A stretch of 64,000 nt of DNA from Tanticharoenia sakaeratensis NBRC 103193. GTDB taxonomy: Bacteria > Pseudomonadota > Alphaproteobacteria > Acetobacterales > Acetobacteraceae. Below are positions 1 through 9,204 of the stretch, in pieces. The translations under genes were made by a program, and so were the position numbers. The notes under the pieces were generated by a model. The model saw only the letters and a list, made by a program, of their open reading frames with translations. It was not told the DNA's origin and did not search any database. The stretch's first letter is position 1. Each line of letters begins with the position of its first letter. The stretch is taken from assembly GCF_000963885.1 (NCBI RefSeq), contig NZ_BALE01000031.1, positions 45,708 through 109,707 on the forward strand, read 5' to 3'.

Positions 1-882
1 AATGCGTATTGTGGCCGGAATTGCCATTCTGCGCCATTCCACTGCCCGGAACTCCGCGCGGGAACGTCTGAAGGACAGCTGTCCGATCGGGTTAAAACAT
101 GCAGGTAGCTGCTGGAATAGCCGCTTCAACCGTGGACAGCGAGGCTATCGACGCGAAGCGTTGACCCGATCGTTGCACCAGCCGCCAATAGGGCCCTTTA
201 GGCACTCCCTTCCGACAACCGCCGCGCCAGCGCGGCTGCAAGCAATTGCAAGGTTAAACTACGTCCTCTCGTGAGTGCGCTCCCGTCGACCGATGCTCTC
301 ATCGCGGACGACGCCAGTCAGGTGCGGTCCGCAGGGGCGTCAGACAACCGTGTCGTTGGGATCGGACCACGTTTCGCCTGCGAGCACGACGGACGATCAG
401 GATGCGACACCGCTTACCGGTGAACAGCAGCCCATGCCGGGCAGGACGAACCCTCGCCCCTTCATGCGCCCGGACACGACAGCCACCCGATGCCAGTGAC
501 GAAGCGGACGATCGTATGTGACGCAGACGGCTGCGGAACGCTCCCCATGCCTGTCAGCACGGCGTCATGGAACAAGCTCGAGCTTCGGCCGATCATGGAG
601 CGTCGTGCCAAAGATGAAAACCGCGTTAGCCAGCGGAGCCATGATCCGGGCAATGCCGTATTCTCCGGGGCAGGAACGCGAACGACCTCGCGATTCCAAC
701 TTTGGCCCCGCTGAAGCATCGCGTCGAACGCGTGATCGGCCAAGTTGGATCAGGACAGACCCGCGCTGTCTCAAAACCCGCTCAGCACGCACGCCGGAAG
801 CCTTGTTCCTTACGCCCGAAGAGCGCGAGGCACATGACCCGTCGCGCGTCGCGCCACCCTCTCGTGGCGGCCTGCCTCGATC
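1..882. other. No supportable gene
   Basis: Short open frames overlap on both strands here, but none has a recognisable domain, a convincing ribosome-binding site or a composition that separates it from its neighbours. It lies beyond the 3' end of the UDP-glucose dehydrogenase gene. It could be a decayed gene or plain intergenic DNA. Confidence 0.5.
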
Positions 883-2208
883 CTAGGAGCGGCCGATCGA
901 CGAATAGGTAAAGCCGGCATCCCGCATTGCATTCGGATCCCAGATGTTCCGCAGGTCGGCAACCGTACGACCCCGCATCGCATCGGCAAGTCGATCCGGC
1001 GGCAACGCGCGGAACTGGTTCCATTCGGTTAGGACGACCAGCACGTCACACCCTTCCGCCGCTTCAAGCGCGCCGGCACAATACTGCACCTGCTCCGGCA
1101 GCAACGGCTTCGCCTGGGCCATACCTTCCGGATCGTAGGCCCGGATCTCGGCTCCTTGCGCCGCCAGCGCACGAATGATCGGGATCGACGACGCCTCGCG
1201 CATGTCATCGGTATCAGGCTTGAACGTCAGGCCCAGCACACCGATCCGAAGACCGGCCACATCGCCCCCGGCAAGCGCCACGATCCGCTCCGCCATGGCA
1301 AGCTTGCGTTGCTCGTTGATGGCGATCGTCGTCTCGATCAGCCGCGTCGGCGCACCGGCATCGGCCGCGATCGCCGTCAGCGCGCGGGTATCCTTCGGAA
1401 AGCACGAACCACCATAACCCGGGCCCGGATGCAGGAACCGTCGGCCGATCCTCTGATCCAGCCCCATGCCGCGCGCCACGTCATGCACGTTGGCGCCGAC
1501 GCGCTCACACAGATCCGCCATCTCGTTGATGAACGTGACCTTCATGGCGAGGAACGCATTGGCCGCGTATTTGGTCAGTTCCGCCGTTTCGAGCCCGGTG
1601 AAGACGATGGGCGTCTCGATGAGATAAAGCGGGCGATACAATGCCCGCATGACCTGCTCAGCCGCCAGGCTCTGCGGTTCGCCCGGTGCTTCCACACCGA
1701 TGATGACCCGGTCTGGCCGCAGGAAATCACCGATCGCGCTGCCTTCGCGCAGGAACTCGGGATTGGACGCCATCGAAAACTGCAGGGCAGGACGGCATTC
1801 GCGCACGATCCGCGCGACCTCACGCCCCGTTCCCACCGGAACCGTGGATTTCGTGACGATGACGACCCCGTCTTCGGCCACGCCCGCGATCTGGCGCGCC
1901 GCTTCATAGACGTAGGTCAGATCGGCATGACCGTCTCCACGGCGCGTCGGCGTCCCCACCGCGATGAACACGGCCTGCGCACCGCGCACGGCCGCGGCAA
2001 GATCGGCGCCGAAGGTCAGCCGGCCAGCTGCGGTATTGGTGCGGACGATCGCTTCCAGACCCGGCTCGTAGATCGGAATATCGCCGGCCTGCAGCGCCGC
2101 AAGTTTGGCCGGATCGGTTTCGACGACCGCGACCTCCGTCCCGAACTCGGCGAAACACGCGCCCGACACCAGTCCGACATAGCCGCCGCCGATCATGGCA
2201 ATGCGCAT
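883..2208 (-). CDS. ugd: UDP-glucose 6-dehydrogenase
   Basis: This enzyme oxidises UDP-glucose to UDP-glucuronate with two NAD+ in the cytoplasm, supplying an acidic sugar nucleotide for exopolysaccharide or capsule. The N-terminus has the Rossmann motif GGGYVGLVSGACFAE, followed by the family signatures VGTPT, STVPVGT and NPEFLREGSA. The catalytic-cysteine segment is PGYGGSCFPKDT, and the C-terminal UDP-binding domain contains GLTFKPDTDDMREA. About 441 residues is the normal length. A second ATG six bases upstream (ending 2214) directly abuts GGGAGG, so the internal ATG at 2208, six bases after that Shine-Dalgarno, is preferred. The gene diverges from the FkbH-type gene at 2445, consistent with a surface-glycan locus. 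Confidence 0.95.
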   Translation of the reverse strand: MRIAMIGGGYVGLVSGACFAEFGTEVAVVETDPAKLAALQAGDIPIYEPGLEAIVRTNTAAGRLTFGADLAAAVRGAQAVFIAVGTPTRRGDGHADLTYVYEAARQIAGVAEDGVVIVTKSTVPVGTGREVARIVRECRPALQFSMASNPEFLREGSAIGDFLRPDRVIIGVEAPGEPQSLAAEQVMRALYRPLYLIETPIVFTGLETAELTKYAANAFLAMKVTFINEMADLCERVGANVHDVARGMGLDQRIGRRFLHPGPGYGGSCFPKDTRALTAIAADAGAPTRLIETTIAINEQRKLAMAERIVALAGGDVAGLRIGVLGLTFKPDTDDMREASSIPIIRALAAQGAEIRAYDPEGMAQAKPLLPEQVQYCAGALEAAEGCDVLVVLTEWNQFRALPPDRLADAMRGRTVADLRNIWDPNAMRDAGFTYSSIGRS

Positions 2209-2444
2209 CGACATCCTCCCAAGGCACCGCGATACGGCACCACGATCATGATGCTGTCCCTATGCCTGCCGGATGCGCATCTGTCATCATGGGGGGCATG
2301 TATCCGACCTGCCCGGACACACCGGGTGACAGCATTGCCTGCCGCGTCGTAGAGTTCCGCAAAAGAGTGACCAGCAGCCCGTCGGGCACAGGCTCATGCC
2401 TGCGGACCCATACGATGCCTGCGCGATGAAAGAGACGGATCGTC

Positions 2445-4217
2445 ATGACTGAAGCTGTACGTCTTGTGATCTGGGACCTCGACGAGACCTTCTGGAAAGG
2501 CACGATTACCGAAGGCGGCGTCCAGGAAGACAGCCATTTCGGCCATATCGTGGAAGCACTGGCCAAACGGGGCATCATCAGCTCCATCTGTTCCAAGAAT
2601 GATTTCGACCGCGCACGCGAGGTGCTCGAGCGGATGGGCGTCTGGCAGTATTTCGTCTTCCCCAGCATCAACTGGGAGCCGAAGGGCGCACGCATCGCCC
2701 ACATTGTCGAACAGGTGCAGCTCCGCGCGCCCACGATCCTCTTCATCGACGACAATCCGATGAATCTCGAGGAAGCGAAATTCGTCGTCCCCGGCCTGCA
2801 GGTCGCAGACGAGACGATCATTCCCACGATGCTCGACAATCCGCTCTTCGCCGGCAAGGACGACCCGTCGATGAAGCGGCTGGCCGATTACAGGCTGCTG
2901 GAGACCAAGAGCGAGGCGCAGGAAGCCATCGGCGGCGACACGCATGCGTTCCTGCGCGACAGCCGGATCCGCGTCGAGCTGGAATACGACATCGAGAAGC
3001 ATATCGATCGCGTGATCGAACTGATCAACCGCACCAACCAGCTCAACTTTACCAAGATCCGCCTTCCCGATGACCAGGAGGCCGCCCGGGCCGAAGTGCG
3101 CGCGATGACGGAAGGCTATGATTGCCACACCGGCCTCGTGCGGGTGCGGGATCGCTTCGGCGACTACGGCTATGTCGGCTTCTTCCTTCAGAGAAAAGGC
3201 GCGGGCTACAACACTCTGCAGCATTTCTGCTTTTCCTGCCGGACCCTGGGCATGTCGGTCGAGACCTGGATCTATCGTCAGCTCGGCCGGCCGGAGCTGA
3301 CAGTCCAGGGCGAGGTGATCTCGGACATTTTCGACGAGAGCAACCCGTGCGACTGGATCAGCTATTATCAGGAAGGCCAGGACGACGCACAGGCCGAGAT
3401 CGCCGGAGAGGGCGGGATCCTGCTCTGCGGTGGCTGCGATCTCGAGGCAGTCGCCCATTATGTGCAGCCCGTGACGCGCAATTTCCGCCTGTTCGCCAAT
3501 ACGATCCGCCACGGCGGCGAGATCCGGCGCGATCACTCGACCATCGTTGCCTGCTCGGCGGCCCCGCTGCCGCAAGGCGTCAGCGACTGCCTCGAACAGA
3601 GCGGCTATACGCAGGATGATCTGTCCCTCGATTACGCCAGCGGCGCATACAGCCTGGTCGTCTTCAGCTTCTGGGGCGATCTGTATTACCGCACATATCG
3701 CCAATACGGCGGGGACGCGGTTCTCACCTATACCCCGTCAAATCTCGGCTACAACGATGTCCTGTCGTTCTACGAGCCGGATCTGCGGGGCCGCGGCGTC
3801 CCGGACAGCGGTATCGCCGCTTTCCGTTATGCCAAGGCCAACCTCATCCATAACGGACCGAGCGACGAGAAGCTGTTCCTCGGCAACCTGCGCCGGATCC
3901 TCTCGGCGATCCCGCCCACGACGCAGATCGTCCTGCTGGCAGCCACGGAACGGCAGCTCGAACCCGCGATCCTGCAGCGTCATCGGACGTTCAATGGCTG
4001 GCTTGAAGCCGCCTGGCGGGAGTTCGACAACGTCGCCGTTCTGCCGATCGAGACCTTCATCGAAGACGATGCCGAGCAGGTCACATCGACCCACTTCACC
4101 CGTCCGGTCTACCAGCGCCTCGCCGCCCGCCTGAAATCCTATTACCGCGAGATCGAACGTCAGGCCGCCCAGACCACAATGACGGCAGAGACGACGGAGA
4201 CCGTCGCCGCCGAATGA
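2445..4217 (+). CDS. FkbH-type HAD-IIIC protein with C-terminal SGNH-like domain
   Basis: Residues 1 to about 150 form a HAD-IIIC phosphatase-like domain: DLDETFW at 11-17 carries the nucleophile pair, SKND at 50-53, FIDDNP at 100-105. Residues 170-290 match the second half of FkbH proteins (RTNQLNFT at 196-203, RVRDRFGDYGYVG, FSCRTLGMSVE). Known FkbH enzymes dephosphorylate 1,3-bisphosphoglycerate and load glyceryl on a carrier protein, but relatives in glycan clusters are mostly uncharacterised. From about residue 324 a GDSL-like block (ILLCGGCDL) begins, and near residue 550 THFTRPVYQRLA resembles the terminal Asp-x-x-His block of SGNH hydrolases. I infer a bifunctional protein making or transferring an acyl decoration. 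The total of 590 residues fits the three-domain reading. A free carrier protein lies at 10666-10944. Confidence 0.85.
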   Translation: MTEAVRLVIWDLDETFWKGTITEGGVQEDSHFGHIVEALAKRGIISSICSKNDFDRAREVLERMGVWQYFVFPSINWEPKGARIAHIVEQVQLRAPTILFIDDNPMNLEEAKFVVPGLQVADETIIPTMLDNPLFAGKDDPSMKRLADYRLLETKSEAQEAIGGDTHAFLRDSRIRVELEYDIEKHIDRVIELINRTNQLNFTKIRLPDDQEAARAEVRAMTEGYDCHTGLVRVRDRFGDYGYVGFFLQRKGAGYNTLQHFCFSCRTLGMSVETWIYRQLGRPELTVQGEVISDIFDESNPCDWISYYQEGQDDAQAEIAGEGGILLCGGCDLEAVAHYVQPVTRNFRLFANTIRHGGEIRRDHSTIVACSAAPLPQGVSDCLEQSGYTQDDLSLDYASGAYSLVVFSFWGDLYYRTYRQYGGDAVLTYTPSNLGYNDVLSFYEPDLRGRGVPDSGIAAFRYAKANLIHNGPSDEKLFLGNLRRILSAIPPTTQIVLLAATERQLEPAILQRHRTFNGWLEAAWREFDNVAVLPIETFIEDDAEQVTSTHFTRPVYQRLAARLKSYYREIERQAAQTTMTAETTETVAAE

Positions 4218-4221
4218 TCGC

Positions 4222-5712
4222 TTACGCGTCCGGACCGCGCAGCCAGATGGGGAAGCAACCGGGGAAGGCGTCGATCAGCACCTGCTGATCGGCGCCAGAC
4301 AGCATCGCGAAGACCGCAGCAAGCGCCTCGCCCTGTTCGATCGCGATATCGGTCAGCCCGCTGCGGACGCCATCTGCCGAAAGGCCGCGACGGGCCAGAG
4401 CCGCGATACCGCCGACGCGGGTCCGCACGACATCGGTTGCCTCGGCCGGCCGCAGCGTGAACTGCTCCCACCCCTGAACCTGCTGCCGGTCGAACGTGAC
4501 CTGCCCGTTGAACGGAATCGCTGTCATGTAGCGTCCGTTGAACGGAAGTTGCAGGGCGATCATGTCCGCGCCCGCCGGAACGGCACGCAGCGGCATGAGA
4601 CCGAGCATCAGGCCGATCTGCCCCTGATCGAACGCGCCCTCCCCCTGCCTGACGAGCACGACCCAGTCCGCGATCGCAGGCCAGCGGAAGGCAAAAACGC
4701 TCTCCCATCCGACGGCGCCCGGCGCCTCGGCCTCGAATGTCTCGGTGGGAATGGCCCGCAGAGCGTGCTGCGCCACGTCGTAGACAATGACTCCGCTTTC
4801 GCTGCTGTGAATGGTGAAGGCCTCCGCAGCCTCACCGCGATCCACAAGGCCGCTGTCCCCCGATGCGGCGTTCAGCACGCCGGCGAGTTGCGCGCGCAGG
4901 ATCGTGCGCGACCAGAGTTCCCTGTACAACCGGTGCATGAACGGCGCGGCAGCCCCTGCATTCCCGGGGACATGGATCGCATCCTCGTTGCGATCATGGG
5001 TACGCCACCAGTCGGCAAGCCCGTCCTGGGGCAGGCCGCGCGTGCGGTCCAGAAAATGGGCCATGCTGCGGCAGGCGTATTTGCGCACGCGCGCCCCATG
5101 CCAGTTCGGCTGGATCCGGGAGCCTTCGTGAATGACGGCGGGACTGCCATAGGACATGGCGATCCGTTCGGATGGCGTGCCCCAGAATGGCGTCCCGACG
5201 GCCGCGGTATCGATCGCACGCGTGCGGTAGAACAGGCTGGCCCGTTCATGCAGGAAGAAATCCGCTCTGGCATGACGGTCGTAGGCCTGCAGCGGCGACA
5301 CACGCGGCCGGCGCACGTTGCTGCCCGAGCCGAACACGCACCAGGAAAAGGCCATGGCATCCGCATCGCCAAGCCCGTCGAACACGTTGCCCAATGCCGC
5401 ACGTTCGTCATCGAACACCACGAACTCGTCGATCTCGAGGATCCCGATCCAGTCCGCCGTCTGACCATACCGGGCGAGCGCATCGCGGATCGCCGCATCA
5501 CGACGCTCTGCCTGGGGCAGGCCGGCATCGGCGCGCAGCGGATGGACACGCCCGGTCAACTGGGCTGCCTGAAGGATGGCCCATGTCCCATCGGACGAGA
5601 AATTGTCGTAGATGATCAGGGTGCTGATACCAGCCGCAAGATGATGGGAAATCCACCATCCGATATCATCAGCCTCGTTACGAACGAAGGTGAAAGCGGC
5701 AACGCGTCCCAT
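4222..5712 (-). CDS. Glycosyltransferase, family 2 (Glyco_tranf_2_4 type)
   Basis: The N-terminal 250 residues fit the Glyco_tranf_2_4 type of GT-A glycosyltransferase: FVRNEADDIGWWISHH near residues 9-24, YDNFSSDGT at 35-43 and EIDEF at 93-97, which is the metal-binding acidic motif. It should transfer a sugar from a nucleotide sugar at the cytoplasmic face of the membrane. The C-terminal 200 residues show no family I recognise. The ATG at 5712 is chosen because AGGGAG lies five bases before it; an upstream in-frame start at 5769 has no such signal and adds unconserved sequence. The gene converges on the FkbH-type gene with a four-base gap, so both are likely part of one glycan locus. Confidence 0.85.
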   Translation of the reverse strand: MGRVAAFTFVRNEADDIGWWISHHLAAGISTLIIYDNFSSDGTWAILQAAQLTGRVHPLRADAGLPQAERRDAAIRDALARYGQTADWIGILEIDEFVVFDDERAALGNVFDGLGDADAMAFSWCVFGSGSNVRRPRVSPLQAYDRHARADFFLHERASLFYRTRAIDTAAVGTPFWGTPSERIAMSYGSPAVIHEGSRIQPNWHGARVRKYACRSMAHFLDRTRGLPQDGLADWWRTHDRNEDAIHVPGNAGAAAPFMHRLYRELWSRTILRAQLAGVLNAASGDSGLVDRGEAAEAFTIHSSESGVIVYDVAQHALRAIPTETFEAEAPGAVGWESVFAFRWPAIADWVVLVRQGEGAFDQGQIGLMLGLMPLRAVPAGADMIALQLPFNGRYMTAIPFNGQVTFDRQQVQGWEQFTLRPAEATDVVRTRVGGIAALARRGLSADGVRSGLTDIAIEQGEALAAVFAMLSGADQQVLIDAFPGCFPIWLRGPDA

Positions 5713-5842
5713 CAGACTCCCTTTCCATGCCCAGCACTCGGTCTCGGCTTCCCTGGCAGGAATTCCCAAGGATCGTCTCCGGACGCGATTCCGTAAGTAT
5801 GGTGTGCAAAATTAGGGGAGATTTTTCTGCGGTCAATCATTG

Positions 5843-5890
5843 CCCGGGAGACGTCAACAGACTTGCTTTCGGTCTGCACGTCTCTCCGGG
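5843..5890 (-). terminator. Long hairpin downstream of the porin gene
   Basis: CCCGGGAGACGT pairs with ACGTCTCTCCGGG, with one bulged base, and an inner CAGAC/GTCTG stem extends the structure. It lies 23 bases past the porin stop codon and before the glycosyltransferase start. There is no T-run directly after it on the minus strand, so it may be an imperfect terminator, an mRNA-stabilising hairpin or an attenuator. Confidence 0.45.
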
Positions 5891-5912
5891 AGAGAAGAGA
5901 AAAATCGCTTTA

Positions 5913-7673
5913 TCAGTTGAACGGCATGTATCGCAGCGAGAAGAACACCATATTATCGTTCGTGTGAGGCGTGCCTCCCACACCCGAGAAGGAGTCGACA
6001 TAGGTGTAGGAATATTGCGCACCTACGCGCAACGTGCCGTAGTCACCCTTCAAGTAGTTCCACCAAAATCCAACTGTTCCCTGCGCGACCTGATGCAAGC
6101 TGGTTTGGCAGAGCGAACTCGAAGCACCTTCGATATCGCAGCCCGACACGTTATAAAGCGGATTCCCATAGCCATAGTGCTTGCTACCGACATTGAATGA
6201 TTCACTGGAGCGAACCTCTTCAAGGCCACCATAAGCATAAGCCTGCAAGGCCGGCGTCACGTTACCATAGAGGCCAACGAGAACGTTGGCGGCAGGCAAC
6301 GGCTTCGTATGGCCCTGCTTGTCGAAGGTGAAATCAGGGATGTTCGACGTGCCGTAGCGCCCGATCCCTGTACCAACCAGGCCGGACGCCTGAAAATTGA
6401 TCTTGTGCTTTTTCTCAAGAGGCAATATGAGCCCGCCCCCGCCGCCACCGGCAACAGTTGTATGGCTATCACCACTCCCAAGATAAGATACCCGGTCGTG
6501 TTCGAAGCGTAACACTCCGGTCATTTCATAGTGACCCCAACCCGGATCGAATGCCAGCTTACCAACGACGTCCGGCGCCACGTCAGTCGTATAATTTGTA
6601 TCCGGATTGTTCACGTTGACGCCGGCTTCCTGATACGTGACTGCAGTCGCACCTGTCGGCGTATAGACACCCCCGGAACCTGCGCCGACAACGCCCTGCG
6701 GATTCTCGATTGAAATCGCAGCGTGGATCTTGTGGTCGTCAAAGCCTTTCACAATACGAAGCTGCGAATTCCGCGTCCAGTTAAAGCCAGGAATATACTG
6801 TGCGTCGATCGATAGCGGAATCTGCTCGTCACGCGCCGACATGCCATGGTTGAACATGGTGATCAACGACCAGTTCTGGCCGAACAGCATCTGCAGATCA
6901 TCTGCCTGATCGATCAGCTGGCCGTAAAACAGGCGTGCACGCAGAACGTAGGAGTTCGACTGCCGAGAGTTCGAAGACGAGCCCGCCCCCTGAAAGTCGG
7001 TCTCGACATATGCTTCGGTCCGAAGGTTATCGGTGATGTTACCCTGCGCAAGGATCGAGAAGCGACTTTGGCGTTCGGACTGGTGGAACTCGTTCATATG
7101 ATATTCCGGACTGTTTCCGTAAGGAATTGACCCGAAATTGGATGAGATATCAGACACATCGTTTCTAGAACGATACATTGCGGCCATCTCGGCGAATCCG
7201 CCTAGCGTCACGCGAACACCGCCGATCTGAAGCTGGCCACGATGCAAGGGACCGTATTGCGCCTGGAGATTAGTCGCAGAGTGAGGCGTCCCGGTAATCG
7301 CAGCATAAGGTGTCGCTGCGTTCGACGGCGGCAGGAGCGGCGCAGTGGGCCCGAAGGGTGCGATATGGGTGCCACGCATTCCGGAGGGGCCGTTTGCCTG
7401 TGCCGTATAACCGTTGCGAACGGCATACGGGTTGGTCTCTGCGTCTTCGCGCTGCTTCGCGAGAACTGCACGAGCCTGTCTGACCTCTGCGTCATGCTCG
7501 TGATGCATCTGCACGAGCTGTGCCTGCATCGCGCGGATCTGCTTTTCCATCACCGCCATCTGGTCGGTGCTGGCGGCACGCGCATGGCCCGCGCCGATTG
7601 CAAAACTCATGAGAGCCGTGGTCGCCATGAGCCGCGTGGAGCCGCGGGTCAACGATCGCGCCTTGAAGGTCAT
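5913..7673 (-). CDS. DcaP-like trimeric outer-membrane porin
   Basis: A signal peptide ends near residue 33 (GAGHARA). A short coiled coil follows (QMAVMEKQIRAMQAQLVQMH), as in porins whose N-terminal helix trimerises in the periplasm. A linker and a beta-barrel follow; the barrel shows IGGVRVTLGGFAEM, SRFSILAQGN, AYVETDFQGA and FGQNWSLITMF, the pattern of the DcaP family. These porins import dicarboxylates or other small anionic solutes. The C-terminus ends RYMPFN, not the usual terminal aromatic. At 586 residues it is a little longer than classical DcaP because of the N-terminal linker. It stands alone on the minus strand and may not belong functionally to the glycan genes around it. Confidence 0.8.
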   Translation of the reverse strand: MTFKARSLTRGSTRLMATTALMSFAIGAGHARAASTDQMAVMEKQIRAMQAQLVQMHHEHDAEVRQARAVLAKQREDAETNPYAVRNGYTAQANGPSGMRGTHIAPFGPTAPLLPPSNAATPYAAITGTPHSATNLQAQYGPLHRGQLQIGGVRVTLGGFAEMAAMYRSRNDVSDISSNFGSIPYGNSPEYHMNEFHQSERQSRFSILAQGNITDNLRTEAYVETDFQGAGSSSNSRQSNSYVLRARLFYGQLIDQADDLQMLFGQNWSLITMFNHGMSARDEQIPLSIDAQYIPGFNWTRNSQLRIVKGFDDHKIHAAISIENPQGVVGAGSGGVYTPTGATAVTYQEAGVNVNNPDTNYTTDVAPDVVGKLAFDPGWGHYEMTGVLRFEHDRVSYLGSGDSHTTVAGGGGGGLILPLEKKHKINFQASGLVGTGIGRYGTSNIPDFTFDKQGHTKPLPAANVLVGLYGNVTPALQAYAYGGLEEVRSSESFNVGSKHYGYGNPLYNVSGCDIEGASSSLCQTSLHQVAQGTVGFWWNYLKGDYGTLRVGAQYSYTYVDSFSGVGGTPHTNDNMVFFSLRYMPFN

Positions 7674-7899
7674 TGCCGTTTCTATGCCCTGTCAACGGTC
7701 CGGGAGGTGCCGGACGCCGGGTTGCGTTGGGCGGGTCACTAGGCGAGTTTTTTTGCGCCCGGTGCGAAGGTTTCATGACAGGGGTATTTCATTTATGTGA
7801 CAGCACGCAGAGCGCGGCAGACGGCCGCGCAAAACAGGCGTAAGACGCCGCGACGCGCGCCTCGGCGCATCCCGCCCTCTCGTCGGATTCCCGGCTTCC

Positions 7900-9144
7900 G
7901 TGTCATATTCGCAACAGTCTGTGCCTGCGGCCATCGCCCTTTCCGGCCGCAGGATCGCGCTCCTCGGCCTGGTCAGCGCCATCGGTCCCGTGTCGACGGA
8001 CATGTATCTGCCGGCTTTCCCGGCTCTCGAGCATGATCTGGGACATGGCCCCGGTTCAGCCCAGATCACGCTGACCACATGGTTCGTGGGGCTGGCGATC
8101 GGACAGTTCAGCATGGGCCCGATCTGCGACCGCTTCGGACGGCGCACGCCTCTTCTGGTCGGCCTCGTCGTCTACGGGATCGCCTGCGCGATCGCGGCCC
8201 TCACCACCAGTTTCGAACTGTTCTGCTTCCTGCGATTCGCAGCAGCGCTCGGCGGATCAGCCGCAACGGTGGCGCCGCGCGCCATCGTGCGCGACACCGC
8301 GACCGGTCATGAAGGCGCGCGCATCATGGCGCAGCTCACCCTCGTCTTCGGCGTCGGACCGATCCTGGCCCCGTCGCTTGGCGGCCTGCTGCTGCAGTTC
8401 GGCAACTGGCGGCTGATCTTCTGGGCCGGCACGATCTTCGCGGCCCTGATGCTGCCCTGGTGCTGGCGCGACCTGGCGGACACGCTGCCGCCGCAGATGC
8501 GACGCGAACTGCGGCCGGTGGCCATCCTCGCGCGCTACATCGGCCTGTTTCGCGAACCGGTGTTCATGTCCACCGCGACCCTGTCGAGTTTCTCGACGTT
8601 CACCATGTTCGCCTATCTCGGAAGCGCTCCGATCCTGTTCGAGCGCATGCTCGGCTTTTCGCCGCGCGGCTTTGCGGTCTTCTTCGGGCTGAATGCCGCG
8701 GGCTACATCCTCGGCACCCAGATCAGCGGACGTCTCGCCCGCAAGGTCGGTCTGGCACGCCTGATGGAGCGCGGCATCGCCTCGGCGATGACCGGCACGG
8801 GCCTGCTTGCGCTGACATGTGCCACCGGTCTGCTGACGTCCCAGACACCCTGGCCCATCTGCGCCCTGATCATGTGGACGACCGCCTCGCTCGGCTTTGT
8901 CGGCAGCAACGCAACCGTGCTCGCCCTGACCCATCATGGCCATCAGGCCGGATCGGCATCCGCGCTGCTGGGCACGCTGGCATTCAGTATCGGCGGGTCG
9001 GCCAGCATCCTGATGGCCTATCTTCCGGCGCACTGGCTCAGTGCAACGGGCATCGGAATGGGCGTCGGGACGCTTGGGATGGCGCTATGCGACGTCTGGT
9101 GGCGTCATGCGCGCAAAACGATTTCTGATGGTCATGCCAATTGA
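7900..9144 (+). CDS. Bcr/CflA-family multidrug MFS transporter
   Basis: This is a 12-helix major facilitator protein of the drug/proton antiporter class in the inner membrane. The first helix carries GPVSTDMYLPAFP, the hallmark of Bcr/CflA (bicyclomycin, chloramphenicol) exporters. The loop 2-3 motif reads GPICDRFGRRTPL, and RAIVRD follows in helix 4-5. Length (414) is typical. The start is GTG with only a weak upstream ribosome-binding site, so the true start may differ by a few codons. A paralogue with the same signature lies at 47275-48738. Its position before the adenylation gene may be coincidence, or it may export a product of that gene set. Confidence 0.88.
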   Translation: MSYSQQSVPAAIALSGRRIALLGLVSAIGPVSTDMYLPAFPALEHDLGHGPGSAQITLTTWFVGLAIGQFSMGPICDRFGRRTPLLVGLVVYGIACAIAALTTSFELFCFLRFAAALGGSAATVAPRAIVRDTATGHEGARIMAQLTLVFGVGPILAPSLGGLLLQFGNWRLIFWAGTIFAALMLPWCWRDLADTLPPQMRRELRPVAILARYIGLFREPVFMSTATLSSFSTFTMFAYLGSAPILFERMLGFSPRGFAVFFGLNAAGYILGTQISGRLARKVGLARLMERGIASAMTGTGLLALTCATGLLTSQTPWPICALIMWTTASLGFVGSNATVLALTHHGHQAGSASALLGTLAFSIGGSASILMAYLPAHWLSATGIGMGVGTLGMALCDVWWRHARKTISDGHAN

Positions 9145-9204
9145 GGCGTATTATAGGCTGATTAAACGGTTCTTTAACGATTCTTGACAAGGCGATGACG
9201 TCAC

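Noticed and set aside
1156..2352. 398-residue open frame on the plus strand
   Set aside because: Antisense shadow of ugd; Arg/His-rich with no domain, as expected from reading GC-rich coding DNA backwards.
2394..3704. 436-residue open frame on the minus strand
   Set aside because: Antisense shadow of the FkbH-type gene, whose domains and motifs are clear.
4549..5796. 415-residue open frame on the plus strand
   Set aside because: Antisense to the family-2 glycosyltransferase; no recognisable motif.
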